Assembly (NCBI GenBank): GCA_015478945.1
Contig: JABUQX010100304.1
Location: 1 to 48,496, forward strand
DNA from: Trachelipus rathkii
Lineage: Eukaryota > Arthropoda > Malacostraca > Isopoda > Trachelipodidae
DNA: 48,496 bases
Direction: 5' to 3'
Shown here piece after piece: positions 10,354 through 21,885 of this stretch. Each line of letters opens with the position of its first letter. Position 1 is the first letter of the stretch. The notes under the pieces were generated by a model, which saw only the letters and a program-made list of their open reading frames with translations, had not been told where the DNA came from and made no database searches. The position numbers and the translations under genes were made by a program.

Positions 10354-10435
10354 AATATTATAATAATATATAGTAATATATTATATAATATAGTAATATA
10401 CTATATTATATCTCAAAAGATATAATTATATATTA
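10306..10435. repeat. (TA)n microsatellite
   Basis: TATATA tract with AATA interruptions. Confidence 0.9.
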
Positions 10436-12137
10436 TATAAACATTACTACCTAACCACATTAGTACCTACTTATACCACTACAATATAAGCGGGCAGGCT
10501 TCTATAATACTTCTTTATACATAATGAGCTATGATCCGATACGATATCATCCGACACTCAGAATAATTAATACTCTGCATTACACTCGGATCTGGGTAGT
10601 AAAATTAGCACACCAAAAAACTATATCTGAAAATCTGATAATAGGTTCCGTTAATATGAAGCTATACGAGACTTAAAAGTTAAATTTCATATGCCTCTTT
10701 CTTCATACAGGCTCAAGATTTTACAAAAAATTCTTAGCAATAGGCTTCCACTCAAAACTTCTGATTGAACCTCTATCCCAAAATTTTATGCCAACGATGA
10801 TTTATCAGAGTCCTCGTGTCTTCACAACGCAGGCTTCAAAAGGACAATTATTCTTTCAAATCTCAACTACAAACAAATTTTAGCTAGCTGTCCTATCAAC
10901 ATTCCTAAAAATAGTCGCTGAAATTACAATATTCGATAAAAATTATTTCCGCCCTCCGTGCAACTATGGACATCGCTACATATAGAACTTAAATATTGAA
11001 GCCCTAGTACATTAACATTAAGCAGCCCCACAAATATTTTAACTCAAGTTTAAACCTTTTTTGTCTCATAAAAGTCTTCATGTTTCTTCTCACCACACAA
11101 ATTACTATATCCCCAGATGCAAAACTCTCGTGATTCCCACCCAATTCTAAGATATTAATGCCGATCTGATCTTCTATATATCTTTAGACAATCCCTAATA
11201 TGACAATGCAATAGGTTCATCAGCAAAGCGAATAAGACCATAACACTCCATGAAAATCATCTAATCCTCCCAAGACTTCTCTCTACGATCCGTCACGCTA
11301 CTTATAACAGCTCACAATTATATATCTATAACGATTAGGTCTACCACCTGACTATAACCTATACCGACTCACCTTCCTCTATAACTAGCGTAGCTTAATC
11401 ATATCTGTCACACTACACCACACCTCTAAACTAAATATCACGAACTATTACACCATGCCATATACATAAATCAGTGTATAACGATCCCGTTAATATCATA
11501 CACAATCCCACACTAATACTACTATCCTTTATATAACCATAGTACATCATATATAGGTATAATACTATATATAACTAGATATATACATTAAATTATCTAT
11601 ATGCATATCTATATAAATATCTATACTATAGCTACTACTATCGAATTAGACATCTGAGTTACCTATTATTAATTATAAATAACCCATCTGCCATATACGC
11701 TATTATAAGTACGCTCAATAACTTATATACTCATATAATAATATAGTACTACATACCATAACATCGGTAATATATAAATACTTATCCGTACTACGATACA
11801 TATGCCATGTGATTACAAATTTGGAATTCATACTGACCTCGCAAACTTCGTTGAATCCTTTAATTTGTATTTAGCATGTATCTTTTTTTTTCTTGTTTTC
11901 TCTCTTTTTCCATTTCCTCTTTTCAACTTTTTTTTCTTCTCTCTTAAATTCTGTTGTGAAGTCTGTGAAGCGTTGATCAGAGGAAGTCAACTAAAATAGG
12001 ATTAGAAGAAACAATATAAGAAGTAAATGCAAAAAAAAAAAAATAAAACAGTCATTCAAATATGTACGATAAAAAATAATCTTGATCCCTCACCCCCTTT
12101 AAAAAAAACAATAAAACAAGAATAACACAAATCCATC
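10436..12137. other. AT-rich DNA, no gene recognised
   Basis: Unique-looking AT-rich sequence. The part at 11280-11790 is made of TA-rich words broken by C (ACTATA, CTATAC), like an old, eroded TA microsatellite. A T-rich open frame at 11802-11999 is low-complexity. Confidence 0.4.
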
Positions 12138-12350
12138 CTAAGTACACACAGCACAACACAACACACGCACAACACAACACACACCCACACAACACCAGAT
12201 TGCACCATCCACCATGTTACGCACGCTTACATAACTACACTCACACACACAACACACAAACATACCAGCATGTAACAAAATACACGAGTAGAACAACAAC
12301 ACTACACCATAACCTACACCATATGCCGACACACACACGCGCAACTACAA
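12138..12350. repeat. (CA)n microsatellite
   Basis: ACACAC and AACACA tract, degenerate. Open frames over it on both strands are simple-sequence artefacts. Confidence 0.85.
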
Positions 12351-13340
12351 CATACAAAGCAAATCTTTCTATTATTTATTTATTACAACAAGTCAAAAAT
12401 AGATCCAGGTCTTTACTTCTACTGTCTAATGCATTAGAAAACAACATAGTAAGAAAGAAAAATCACTTGAAATAATATAATAATAAAATACATAATAATA
12501 ATAATCTAACTCAAATAATAAATACTTTAATAAATACATAATTTAATAATTAAACAATATCATTAATGACATACATAACATACAACTAATAATGAATGCA
12601 AACTACATCCCTATCCTAATAATACTATATAATCAATCCAAGTAACTGCCTGCTGTGGTGCGTACTACTCTGTCGTTAAGTTATACGAACCGCTATAGAT
12701 TGGCAACACCGCCGCCGCAATATGCACCGACTAAACTCCTACCTCAATATGACAACGTTAATATATCATGTGTTTACACGATACAAGATTGGTTACATGC
12801 TCCCTGACTAACAAATAAACACGTTTACAACAACGCAGCTGTTTGTCAAAATCCCGCCCAATCTTACGCTGTCCCGCATATTCGTGCTGGCTTAGTATGT
12901 TTGCTTTGACGAGGCCTGCCAGTCATGTGGAACTAACGAGCAATACTAACTACTATAGACGTCGAATATTGTCTAGCTCCGCCGTGCTTAAGTCGTGCAC
13001 TCTCAACTATCCTGAACAATTCAATACCCCCTTATTATTCAACATTTAGTAAGACGAGGACAAAAAAGGCGAGAGACGAGATGGCAAGGAGGGGAGTGGA
13101 GAGAGAGGGGATATTTTTGTTTTTCCCCTTATCTTTTTTACCCCATTAATAAAACCATAACATATAATTAATAAATATATTATCTATAATAACAGTTTCA
13201 AGTAAGTCTGGTAATTATTAATTATCTCGAAGCAATTCTCGGTTATTATATAATAAGTATTAGTATGTATCATATAAGGTAGGTTTATAAGTATATTTAG
13301 GTATATATATAGGTATAATATTTATTAATTATGTAACAAT
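12351..13340. other. AT-rich DNA, no gene recognised
   Basis: ATAATAATA-rich at 12475-12600, then a GC-richer unique patch at 12650-13050 with a 68-codon open frame (12843-13049) lacking any recognisable motif, then AT-rich DNA. The final part may be the 3' flank of the minus-strand LINE. Confidence 0.35.
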
Positions 13341-13399
13341 TAATTACGGTTAAGCGGGGTAGTGGTACGTGCGTTCCCTAATTCCAGATAGTTCCTGTC

Positions 13400-13730
13400 A
13401 ATTCGCCGCATCCTCTCATTTCTTTCTAGTCTCATCGCCAACGCGCTACTTCCTCACCCTCATCCTCTCTCTTCACGCATTTCTTTATTCCATCCTACCA
13501 TTTCTTTCTTGTCTCCCCTTCTTCTTCTTCCTCAGCTCTCAATTACTCTAACGCCTCTGTCTCCATTCTCTTCCATGTGTAAATTCTTAACATTCTTTTC
13601 CGCTCTTTCTGCCAACATTCCTCATCAAGATCTTCTCTTGTGCACCTAGTATTTCTATCCTCTCTCGTTATACTCGTAGCGCGAGAACGCGTCATCGCGG
13701 TTAAACTTTCATCTAAAACTTCCATTTATT
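13400..13730 (-). pseudogene. LINE ORF2 C-terminal region
   Basis: The minus strand has a 60-codon open frame (13725-13543) that contains VLDES, REDLDEEC and MLRIYTWKRME. The last phrase lines up with the LRWFGHVERM box that ends many arthropod LINE ORF2 proteins, with the central residues altered by indels. Just beyond, GRQERNGRM or RKKW-DGIKK can be read in alternate frames, like the GRPRKRW-D-IK tail of the same proteins. The match is by eye. The order and position relative to the RT domain support it. Confidence 0.45.
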
Positions 13731-13899
13731 TCTTGCTAGCATTTAGCCGATGTTTTCACACCATTGATAGTCGTTTCTGCGAACAAAGCAATTTTTTCAT
13801 AACATACTTGTCTTTTAAGATTTAAGTTGATAATCGCGCTCTTTCATAATTCCTCAGACCAATGGCATGCTCTCGTTCCTCTCTCTACTATGTGGATCA

Positions 13900-14560
13900 T
13901 TCTTCCTTCATTCTCTTCTGAACTAAATGTTTCGCAGAATGTTCATAAAGTTTATGAATCTTCTACACGGTCACTCTAATCTCGCCCTCCCTCATTGTTT
14001 CCTCTCGCTAACAAACTAACATCTTTAACTTTTAACTGATATTATCTAAGACTTTTTTTGCGCCACCTTCTCATAAATCCTTCACCAAATACTTAGAACC
14101 TTCTGAATTCTACGCCATGGAAGGCGTATCATGCGCAAAGTTCAACAAGTATCATGTTCAATTCATCTATCACGCGTTGAGTGACACGATTCATCCCTCT
14201 GCCCCTCCACTCCATTCATGTCACCTATTCGACCAAGACACTCATCCATAAATAATTGAAAAAAGCACGTGCATTAATTCCCTGTCTCAACCATCTCTCT
14301 ACTCCAAACATCTCCCTCTCAACATCCATAATAATTACACCACTTCTAAATGCTATTCCCTATAAAGGGCACTAATATTTACCTAATTAGAAACCCCTAT
14401 TCATATTTCTTATCCGCAGCACTCCTATTCGACTGCCTCTTAACTCATATCATATGCTTTCTCCCAGATCTAAAGCATACATTTCGCATTTTTTCTTATA
14501 CCTTTTTCTACACAAGCAATTTACATTGTGACTACTTGATCTCACTAACCCCTCCACCCA
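13900..14560 (-). pseudogene. LINE reverse-transcriptase domain remnant
   Basis: On the minus strand, positions 14473-14449 read LDLEKAYD with one extra G in the run of Gs, matching RT block A (first catalytic Asp). About 120 nt further on is an FN..MD-like word (near 14.33 kb), compatible with the segment after the RQG box, then INARA at about 14.27 kb. At 14139-14125 TTTGCGCATGATACG reads FAHDT, where active enzymes have FADDT, so one catalytic Asp is replaced by His. SEG and KLKMLVC-like words follow in the order seen in LINE RTs. The short distance between block A and FADD suggests a deletion. Confidence 0.65.
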
Positions 14561-15589
14561 CTTAAAATCTGCTTTTGTTGCTTTCCTGCATAACTTCCTT
14601 CTGTTTAAGATCTCTCACCTTTCATTAGTATTCTCATACTACTTAACTCAAAAGACGAATAGGCTCTATTAATTTACCGAAATCCATCCTATCACTTTCC
14701 TTTATGAAAGAGGAACCACACATCCTCTTTGGGCTAAATGCTGGTGGAGAATACTCCTTATCACTCTTTATACTATAAGGCCATTCCTTCCACCATCTGC
14801 CTCCATCTGTAAACATTTCCTCATACTCACAACGCGTTAATCTAGACCTGTGGATTTCCTTTTTTTCCTTTAGTTAGCGGCTTATATTTTCTTGCCATTT
14901 GTATATTCATATCCCCTTTGCTAGCCTCCTTTTCCCCCCATCCACCTATTGTAAGATTACTTCTCTCTCCCACTCCATTTTCATTCATATATACCTCTTA
15001 AATTAGTGCAAGGTCTCCGTCTGTCCAGGTACTTAAAAATATTATGTTTCCCTCTTCCTCTCCTTACTCTTCTTCTACCCGCCTCTCTTGCTTCTTTAGA
15101 TTTTATTTAGCTTTTTCAGAAATGAATTGCTTGCCGTGGGTTTCAAAAGTCGCTGTACACATTTTCTCGCATGTCGTTGTTTGCATTTTGTTTCGCCCCT
15201 TCACAACGCCTCTTGGCTTTATAGTAAGTTTCTATATTCTGTTTCACAACTTTCTTCTACTCATATTTGCGGTGGAATTTAATAGAAGTATTATTTTTCT
15301 TTTTCACCAAACTCTAGCCATTTCCCATCACTCCACCATTAACTTCCCTTCCTTCTACTTGCTAACCCCCTTTTAATTTATCACACATAATGCTTCTGAC
15401 GCTCTTCCACAATTGTCTCTTTTAGATCTTTCCCACTTCTTTCATTCCATTCTCTTAATTCTCGTCCCAATCAGTGCATATTTCCATTCCCCTCCTAAAT
15501 CCTTCTTACACCATTGTCATCTAATTTTATTTTTTTCAATGACTGCGTTTTGACTTCTTAATTCTCGCCTTTTATATTTCTCTCGCTTT

Positions 15590-16045
15590 CATACTAACCG
15601 GTACTCTCGCCACCCTTACTATCACATCATGGTGACTCAGATAAAGAAGACCTACTGCCCTCTGGGTATTTATCTAGTAATCTGCTTATGCTTTCTATGT
15701 TATACACCATAATTACGATAAATCGCTAACTCGACCGTGTTCTACTCTTGGGCCATGTATACTTATGATTTTCTAATTCTTCTTGCCAAGGTGATTCCAA
15801 TTATTCAATTCTTGCTATGCAACATCTAAACAGACTTCTCATTTCATATCCTTTCGCCCCTACCAAATATGGCTATAGAATTTACGTGCCCTCTCTTCTG
15901 CTCTTACCGCACGTCCTTGCGTTGGTAAATTCTATATAAAACAAGTTATATATTATTTCGAAACTTTCCTCCCAACATTACATATCAACTACTCTTTTAA
16001 AATTCTTTCTCTTCCTCCTTCTCTGCTCATTTACTGGTGCAGTAG
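15590..16045 (-). pseudogene. LINE endonuclease domain remnant
   Basis: The minus strand reads TAPVNEQR at 16020-16040, matching the YAPVNE-type strand near the start of LINE endonucleases. Further along, HKYTW is read exactly at 15753-15767, with an upstream GNT-like word and a downstream stretch compatible with GRV-DR-IDY if single-base indels are allowed. Near 15.63 kb a LS(D)H-like word may be the terminal catalytic SDH motif. In the family these residues belong to the exonuclease-endonuclease-phosphatase fold that nicks target DNA. The reading frame is broken at several places, so no active enzyme is encoded. Confidence 0.65.
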
Positions 16046-16400
16046 ATCGCATATAAATACCCGCACATTTCCCAATTTGAATTTACGCGACATTGATTCT
16101 CGAACTCACTTATTTGGCATGAATTTTAACCTATCGACAGCATCTTCTCATTATAGTGCTACTTACTACGGGCATCACGTCTCGCGTTCACGTTCGTGCC
16201 GATCATCGCTTAAATATTTTTCCAAAGTGCGCTCTGCTTGTATCCTTGTTAGCTTTCGTTTGTTCTGTTTAGACTACATCATCCAAAGTCCTTTTTCTTC
16301 GAAATTATACGCAATCTTACATTTTTGAGAGTTCATGTTATCCTCTGCATTTCAATGTCAAGCACTCTAATGAATCTATCTCTTTTAACCGCCATGTGGA

Positions 16401-17905
16401 GCTTGGATGTCTCTTTTTTAAAATCTGGGGGAGGCATTACAGTCTAGGCGGGGTCCATATAGCTAATCTCTGTAGTTGTGTGTGGGGCGATTTTGTCGTG
16501 GATGACTGGTGGTGGAGTTTGGGGTGATAGGGGTATGTGGTTTCTCTAGTTAAGATATTAGGAGCGCTTTATTCAGACCATGCGCTGGCGGGTCACGGGT
16601 TTGGCTCTATTTCTACTTTCCCTCGAACTGTTTTGAGTATGGTGTCTTACTAGGTACGTTTGCCGTGATGTCGCGCACATGCTGGAGAGGCTAAACTTTC
16701 CCCATATTCCTGCAGGGCCAAACCTTAATACTTGAGTCAACAACGACTCACAGCGATTCGGATGTATGATCCTAAAAAAAATACCGGCTAAAACTATTTC
16801 TTAAAATTTTAAATTATACCAAAATTTATAGAAACTAATTGTATCAAGGAAGATTGTTTTTCGGTGTGATAAATTATTTGTTTATAATTTTCTTAGTAAG
16901 TAAATTCTTCTGTATTGTTGAAGACATTCCTTCCTCTTACTAGGAGTTCGATAGTCTAGCGGTATTTTGTAATAAGATACCGGCGAGGGTGGCTGATTAT
17001 CTGTCCCTTTTCTGTGATAAGGGCTATTAATCGGCTTTATTGTAACTTTTATTTTCCATAAGTAGATAATCGAAAAGGAAACTTGATATGTATTCTCTCA
17101 GGCTTCGTGTTCTGTAGAAGATACTATTATGACTTGTTAGAGTGTTCTTTTGCTTTGAATTTTTTTAGATCTTTATTACATTTTCTGATGCTTTTGGTGG
17201 ATTGTTGTAGGGCTTCTTGTTGGGAAAATTTTCATAGTATGAGAAAGGACAAAGTGGTTAGGGTAGTGGTTTACAGTTCTCTCGAAATATGTTATTATGA
17301 CATGTTTCTTGCTTACAGAGTACGGGTTTTATTCCATTTTTCTCTTATAAACTCGTCGGTATGTGCTTTTAAAATGACATTAGGTTTACGGGGTGATTAC
17401 TCTTGGTTGTCTCATTGTAGGTATCTTAGGTTTTATTCCAGAATTTCGTGAATATGCTGTTGCTTGTTGTTGGTTGGTCTTTATACTAGTAAATGGGTCT
17501 TCTTTCAATGTTAATCTTAGATAAAGTTCAAGAACGTCTCATCGAAATTCCAAGTAGTCTAATAAAGTGTATTACTACTATTTGTTTGGTAATTTATGAA
17601 TGTCTTTATTCATATTTATTATTTATTTATTTTATCATATCTATCTTATTTTATTAAATTTATGTATCATATAAATTTTAAAATTATTAAAATAAATTTA
17701 ATTTTCCCCATTATGTGAAAAAATTTCAATTCATGTAAAAAGTCCTGTTCAAAAAATTATTAGTTTGAGTTGTTAATTGTTCAAAAAATTCTTTTGTTTC
17801 TTCGAAGCTTTCTGAATAGCATCTTCTCTACTTGAATTCTCTTTATGATTGTTTCCTCTTTAATTGTAATAGTTTGAGTTATTAATAATATATTTATATA
17901 TATGT
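16401..17905. other. GT/T-rich DNA, no gene recognised
   Basis: 16420-16640 is G/T-rich unique sequence that could be the 5' part of the LINE; 16.75-17.9 kb is T-rich. An open frame of 122 codons at 17083-17451 is Phe/Leu/Cys-rich and looks like low-complexity T-rich translation, not a known protein. Confidence 0.4.
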
Positions 17906-17920
17906 GTTATTTTATATTTA

Positions 17921-18022
17921 CCATCCTCGTCAATGTGAAGGGCTTTTCCGCTCCTGTCAGGTTTGTCCCTATAGCATTTGTCTGCTTACTTCGCTGGCCA
18001 GAAACATTCTTGTTCCCCTGAT
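17921..18022 (+). CDS. Short open stretch, unrecognised
   Basis: The plus strand reads TILVNVKGFSAPVRFVPIAF and on to a TGA. The minus strand of the same block also has a 63-codon frame (18098-17907) and a second protein-like reading (KTFLNAPQSGEQECFWPAK). Because both strands read equally well I cannot say which, if either, is coding. The block is a GC-richer island in AT-rich DNA. Confidence 0.15.
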
Positions 18023-18199
18023 TGAGGAGCATTAAGAAACGTTTTCCTCGGCGCATGGTTTTCCTGGAATGCTCCAGTTTCTTTTGAGTTTTTATCACTC
18101 AGGTAGGGTCTTCACCTTTCGGTGGAACTATGAGGCTAACCTTTTTTCTTTCCATTTAACCTCGAATATCGTATCTTAAGAGTTTCTTTGTGAAAGAAG

Positions 18200-18274
18200 A
18201 TGTCGCGGGTTTATATGGCGGCCATAGTATTTGCCAATGGCTGGTTGCCAGGTCTGAGTATTAGTGCACATAAG
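18200..18274 (+). CDS. Possible 5' coding exon with splice donor
   Basis: ATG at 18200 opens 25 codons (MSRVYMAAIVFANGWLPGLS then ISAHK) that end exactly at AAG|GTAAGA, a near-perfect splice donor (GT at 18275-18276). The frame continues for a few codons and stops. The N-terminus is hydrophobic and could be signal-like. No partner exon is recognised downstream. A short open frame abutting a donor consensus can arise by chance. Confidence 0.2.
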
Positions 18275-18974
18275 GTAAGAGGAGTCCTGGTTGTTTGCTA
18301 GCTCTGTTGTCCGTGGGAACTATGCGGATTAGAAAGAAGTCTTTCGATTATGTCTGTACTGTCGGAATCTCCATTCTTCTTATTTATATAGACTTTAGAA
18401 TGGCCACCTTAGTACCGCTGGCCGAGAGTTTAACTATTTGATGTTTTGTTAAATTCCAATTAGGTTTTAGAAAATGTGGGCTGATTAGGTTGTAACTATT
18501 TTTGATATTTTGCTCGTTCCTCAAATGAAGTTCATTTATTATTTTTGTTAAATACTGTCATTTATTTTATGTATTCTTGAGGCGTATGAAAGAACTTGAT
18601 GTAATTTCATAGTTGTATTGTTAGTTTATTTTCAGATACGAACTTCAGATTTAAAATCATTCAAATTAATTATCACGTCCCACCATCAAATTTTCGATTA
18701 AAATTATTCTAGTATCTGATTTATTGTTTTTGTTTTCTAATAAGTTTTTAGTTAAATGTTTATGGATTATTATTGTTTCCAGTGGTGATTTTTAGCCTCT
18801 TTACTTGTCTTTCAGTCTCGTAGGGAAACCTCTTTTTCTGAACTTTTCTAACTCACTATTTCTAGATATTCCGCCTGGATTCTTGTCATTTCTTCTCTTA
18901 CTCTGCTGTTGTCAACACGTCCATCTTCGGCGAGTTTTTCATATACAGCATATATACTTTTTTAAAAATTTAAT
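18275..18974. other. T-rich DNA, no gene recognised
   Basis: T-rich sequence with stops in all frames. The open frame at 18805-19062 runs into the following TA tract and is not gene-like. Confidence 0.4.
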
Positions 18975-19212
18975 TATATCTTTTTTTATATATGCTATAT
19001 TTATTTTCAATATTATTATATATATATATATTTATATTATTGATATATATATAAGTATATAGTATTATAGTATTATATAGTATATATTGTTCATATATTA
19101 TATATATATATATATATATAGTATATATATACTCTATGATGATAGTAAGGTATATAGTACATTGTTATAACTTATGTATTATATATATATATATTTTATT
19201 GTAATATATATA

Positions 19213-19261
<49 letters not shown>

Positions 19262-19345
19262 TATATATTAATTATATAGTTTTCAAATAATCATTATTTT
19301 ATGAGTATATATTATCTATACTTATTTACTATTTATTATATATAT
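18975..19345. repeat. (TA)n microsatellite
   Basis: TATATA with TTA/ATA interruptions, pure at 19214-19256. Confidence 0.9.
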
Positions 19346-19765
19346 TATATTTATTTGGGAAAGGATGGGATGGAGCTAGGAAGTCCAACTGTCCCTTCGC
19401 GTCGGTTCCTCGCTCCTCAACGTAATTTTGAATTTTGAAGAGATAATGTTTAGAGGCAAATATCTTTTTATCATAATTGGCGCTATGGTCCTATTTTAGC
19501 CAAATTAACTTTGCTAGAATCTTCGGTTTGTAAGGTAAGAAATAAGGGGATTATTATAATGAATGTGGTTAAAAAACGATTAACCCTTGAGAAAATCCCA
19601 TCGGACAGGGTTGGCGCAACACAGAGATTGCACTGTCTCGCACAATGGCTCGTGCTACGCACCGTCCGTACTCTGCATCCTGGCAGGACGCGTCATCAGT
19701 TTCGATGCTGTTTTAGCTACTTTTGTTTGAATTTAAAAAAAGCCGTTACTTAAGTTAGCGTCTGG
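19346..19765. other. Unique island between TA tracts
   Basis: GC-richer at 19365-19425 and 19590-19700. An 80-codon open frame (19511-19753) has a GC-rich centre (VGATQRLHCLAQWLVLRTVR) but no recognised motif. It is flanked on both sides by TA microsatellites, a setting typical of an inserted short element. Confidence 0.3.
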
Positions 19766-20170
19766 CGAATGTATTATTTATATATAATATATGTATTATA
19801 TAATATTATATATATTCTTTATAGTATTCTATATATGTTTTATATATAGTATATATGATATATATATTAGTATATGTATATATTTATATATATCAATATA
19901 TATACTTATGATTTATATATATTATATTAGTATATATATATGATTATATATTATATTGATTATAACATAGATATGTTATATATTTTATATAGTATATTAG
20001 TTTACTATTATATATATTATATATATATATTTTTATTAATATTATTATATATTTATATGTTATTTTATTTAATATATAATATTATATATATTTTATAATA
20101 TATACTTATATAGTGATATTATTATTATATTAGAGGTATTTTATTATATATTTTATATTGTTTCGATATA
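19766..20170. repeat. (TA)n microsatellite, degenerate
   Basis: TATATA tract with many TTA and GTATA interruptions. Confidence 0.9.
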
Positions 20171-20294
20171 TAGTGTGCATTACTTGCATTTTGCCGTAGT
20201 TTTTGTGGCCTTTTTATTAAAAAGAGATTTGAAAATCATAGCTTTGTACCAGACTTATAGAAATCTTTCTATATGTCTATCTCAACAATAAAAG

Positions 20295-20655
20295 ATTGAT
20301 CGAAATGCAGAGGTTCGGGTTGTAGAGGATCGGGATCGAAATGTAGAGGGTCGGTATCTAAATGTAGAGGATTTGGGAGTCGAAATGCAGAGGGTCCGGG
20401 ATCGAAGCAGAGGGTTGTAGGGGGATCCAAAATGTTGTGAGTCGAAATGTTGAGGATCGGTGAAATAGCAGAAGATTAGGTGAAATGTAGAGGATCGGGA
20501 TCGAAATGCAAAGTTTCGGGATCGAAATGCAGAGTTTCAGGATCGAAATATAGAGGGTCGGGATTGAAATGTAGAGGGTCGGGATCGAAATGTAGAGATC
20601 GGGATAGAAATGCAGAGAAGCTGGATCGAAATGCAGAGGATCGGGAGCCGGAGAA
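20295..20655. repeat. 21-bp minisatellite
   Basis: About 17 head-to-tail copies of a unit close to GATCGAAATGCAGAGGGTCGG, with indels in many copies. Because 21 is a multiple of three, both strands stay open over long stretches: the minus strand repeats LYISIPT/LCISIPK heptads (115 codons, 20705-20358) and the plus strand repeats KCRGSGS. There is no independent sign that either is translated. Confidence 0.9.
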
Positions 20656-20814
20656 AAAATAAATGTCGGTTGAATGTTATCTACGAAATCCACACTGTAG
20701 ATCATAAATAGTTTAGAAAAGTCAAGATGTTTACAACTATTCTTGCTTAGGATGAATTTTAAAACATTAGAAAGAACAGAAGTTAGAACAATATAGAAAC
20801 AAACTGTATTATCT

Positions 20815-21290
20815 GTAGTGTTTGAATTGTGGTGTACGAAATATATTTTGTGGTGTTGAACTGTGGCCTATAAAACATGTATGAACAGCAGTGCATTAAC
20901 TGCGGTGTACGAGAGATAATGTAGAGCAGAATTGTGAAACTGTGGTCTATGATCTATTCAGTATGAACTGAGGTGTAAGAACTGTAGTGTATGTGCAGTA
21001 GTTTTAATTGTGATGTATGAATAGTTGCAATGAACTGTAGTGTGTGTGACCTGTGGTGTACGATTATAGTACATGAGCATTAATGTATAAGCTGTGTTCA
21101 ATAAACTGTGTTTTACTATCTATTTTGTATGGGTTGTAGTGTTGAACTGTCATATATGAACTAAAGTAAATCAATAGTACAGTAGTGTATAATTTAAATT
21201 GTATAACCGTGACGTACGAACTATAGTGCATGATCAGTAATATTCAATTGTGGTGTATGAACTATGGTGCATGGACTGTATATGAACTGC
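20815..21290. repeat. Degenerate GTATGAACTGTGGT-type minisatellite
   Basis: Variants of TGAACTGTAGTGTATG, GAACTGTGGTGTACGA and TAAACTGTG recur about every 17-36 bp. Copies are strongly diverged, much more than in the adjoining 21-bp array. Confidence 0.75.
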
Positions 21291-21520
21291 GGAAAGACTA
21301 CAGTGTAATCAGAGAGAGATTTATTAGAACATTGAAGGAAAGTTACAATCAACTTCGAGAGACTTATTGGAACTATTACTTGTTGAAGGAGAGTCTAGTA
21401 ACATTGAGAACGCTTTTATCTGGATTAGGAAACCATTATTTATTGGAAGAATTACTTACTGAAAGTAATTGCATTCTTGATAATTTGAGGACGTCCATGT
21501 CTGGAGCTCAGGAATATTAG
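21230..21520 (+). CDS. Open frame of 96 codons, unrecognised
   Basis: The first 20 codons come from the minisatellite. The remaining 75 or so (from LRKDYSVIRERF) are non-repetitive, helix-like and leucine-rich (YYLLKESLVTLRTLLSG, HYLLEELLTES), ending at TAG in GAQEY. TTATTGGAACTATTACTTG and a later TTATTGGAAGAATTACTTA, about 65 bp apart, suggest an internal duplication. No family is recognised and no start is compelling. Confidence 0.25.
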   Translation: MISNIQLWCMNYGAWTVYELRKDYSVIRERFIRTLKESYNQLRETYWNYYLLKESLVTLRTLLSGLGNHYLLEELLTESNCILDNLRTSMSGAQEY

Positions 21521-21758
21521 GAATCAGAAGACTTGCTGAGTTTTCGCTACACTTCGTATCTAGAGGTGGAATCTAATTGTGATCATACGCCGTAGCACCG
21601 GTTATCCACAAATTATTCTATCAATAGTTTTACGTTTGGTATTTCTGCCAATATAATAACTTTTATTCGAACATTATACCAACTTTATTTATTCCGCCTA
21701 CTTTCTCCTATACATTTAATTATGTTATTACTTTCCTTTCTTAATTTCTTTTATTCCT

Positions 21759-21885
21759 CCATTAAATTAGTTCCCCCCAACTTTACATTTATTTCCAAAT
21801 TAAATTAGTTTCCCTCAACTTTCCTCTTATTCACCCATTAAATTAGTTATTCCGCATTAAATTATGATCTCCAACTTTTTTCCTT
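21759..21885. repeat. 38-bp minisatellite
   Basis: ATTAAATTAG occurs at 21761, 21799 and 21837, exactly 38 bp apart, each followed by TT(C)CCYYCAACTTT except the third, with a further ATTAAATTA 19 bp on at 21856. So the unit is 38 bp, with a possible 19-bp half-unit. Confidence 0.75.

Larger units (their letters stand above)
13345..16400 (-). mobile_element. Degraded LINE (non-LTR retrotransposon)
   Basis: Read on the minus strand the block contains, in order, endonuclease words (APVNE near 16.03 kb, HKYTW near 15.76 kb), RT words (LDLEKAYD near 14.46 kb, a MDG-like word near 14.33 kb, a FADD-like word near 14.13 kb) and a C-terminal region at 13.73-13.4 kb. This is the order of ORF2 in LINEs that encode an apurinic-type endonuclease followed by reverse transcriptase. 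The plus strand is strongly pyrimidine-rich here, as expected from a purine-rich coding strand on minus. Frames break every few dozen codons. No poly(A) tail is visible at the 3' side. Boundaries are approximate; the LYG-free and shortened spacing between RT motifs suggests internal deletions. Confidence 0.72.

Noticed and set aside
15044..15376. 110-codon plus-strand frame, Phe/Ser/Leu-rich
   Set aside because: Antisense shadow of the minus-strand LINE; pyrimidine-rich sequence avoids stops.
17083..17451. 122-codon plus-strand frame that could be a membrane protein
   Set aside because: T-rich sequence yields Phe/Leu/Cys by composition; no start context, motif or homologue recognised.
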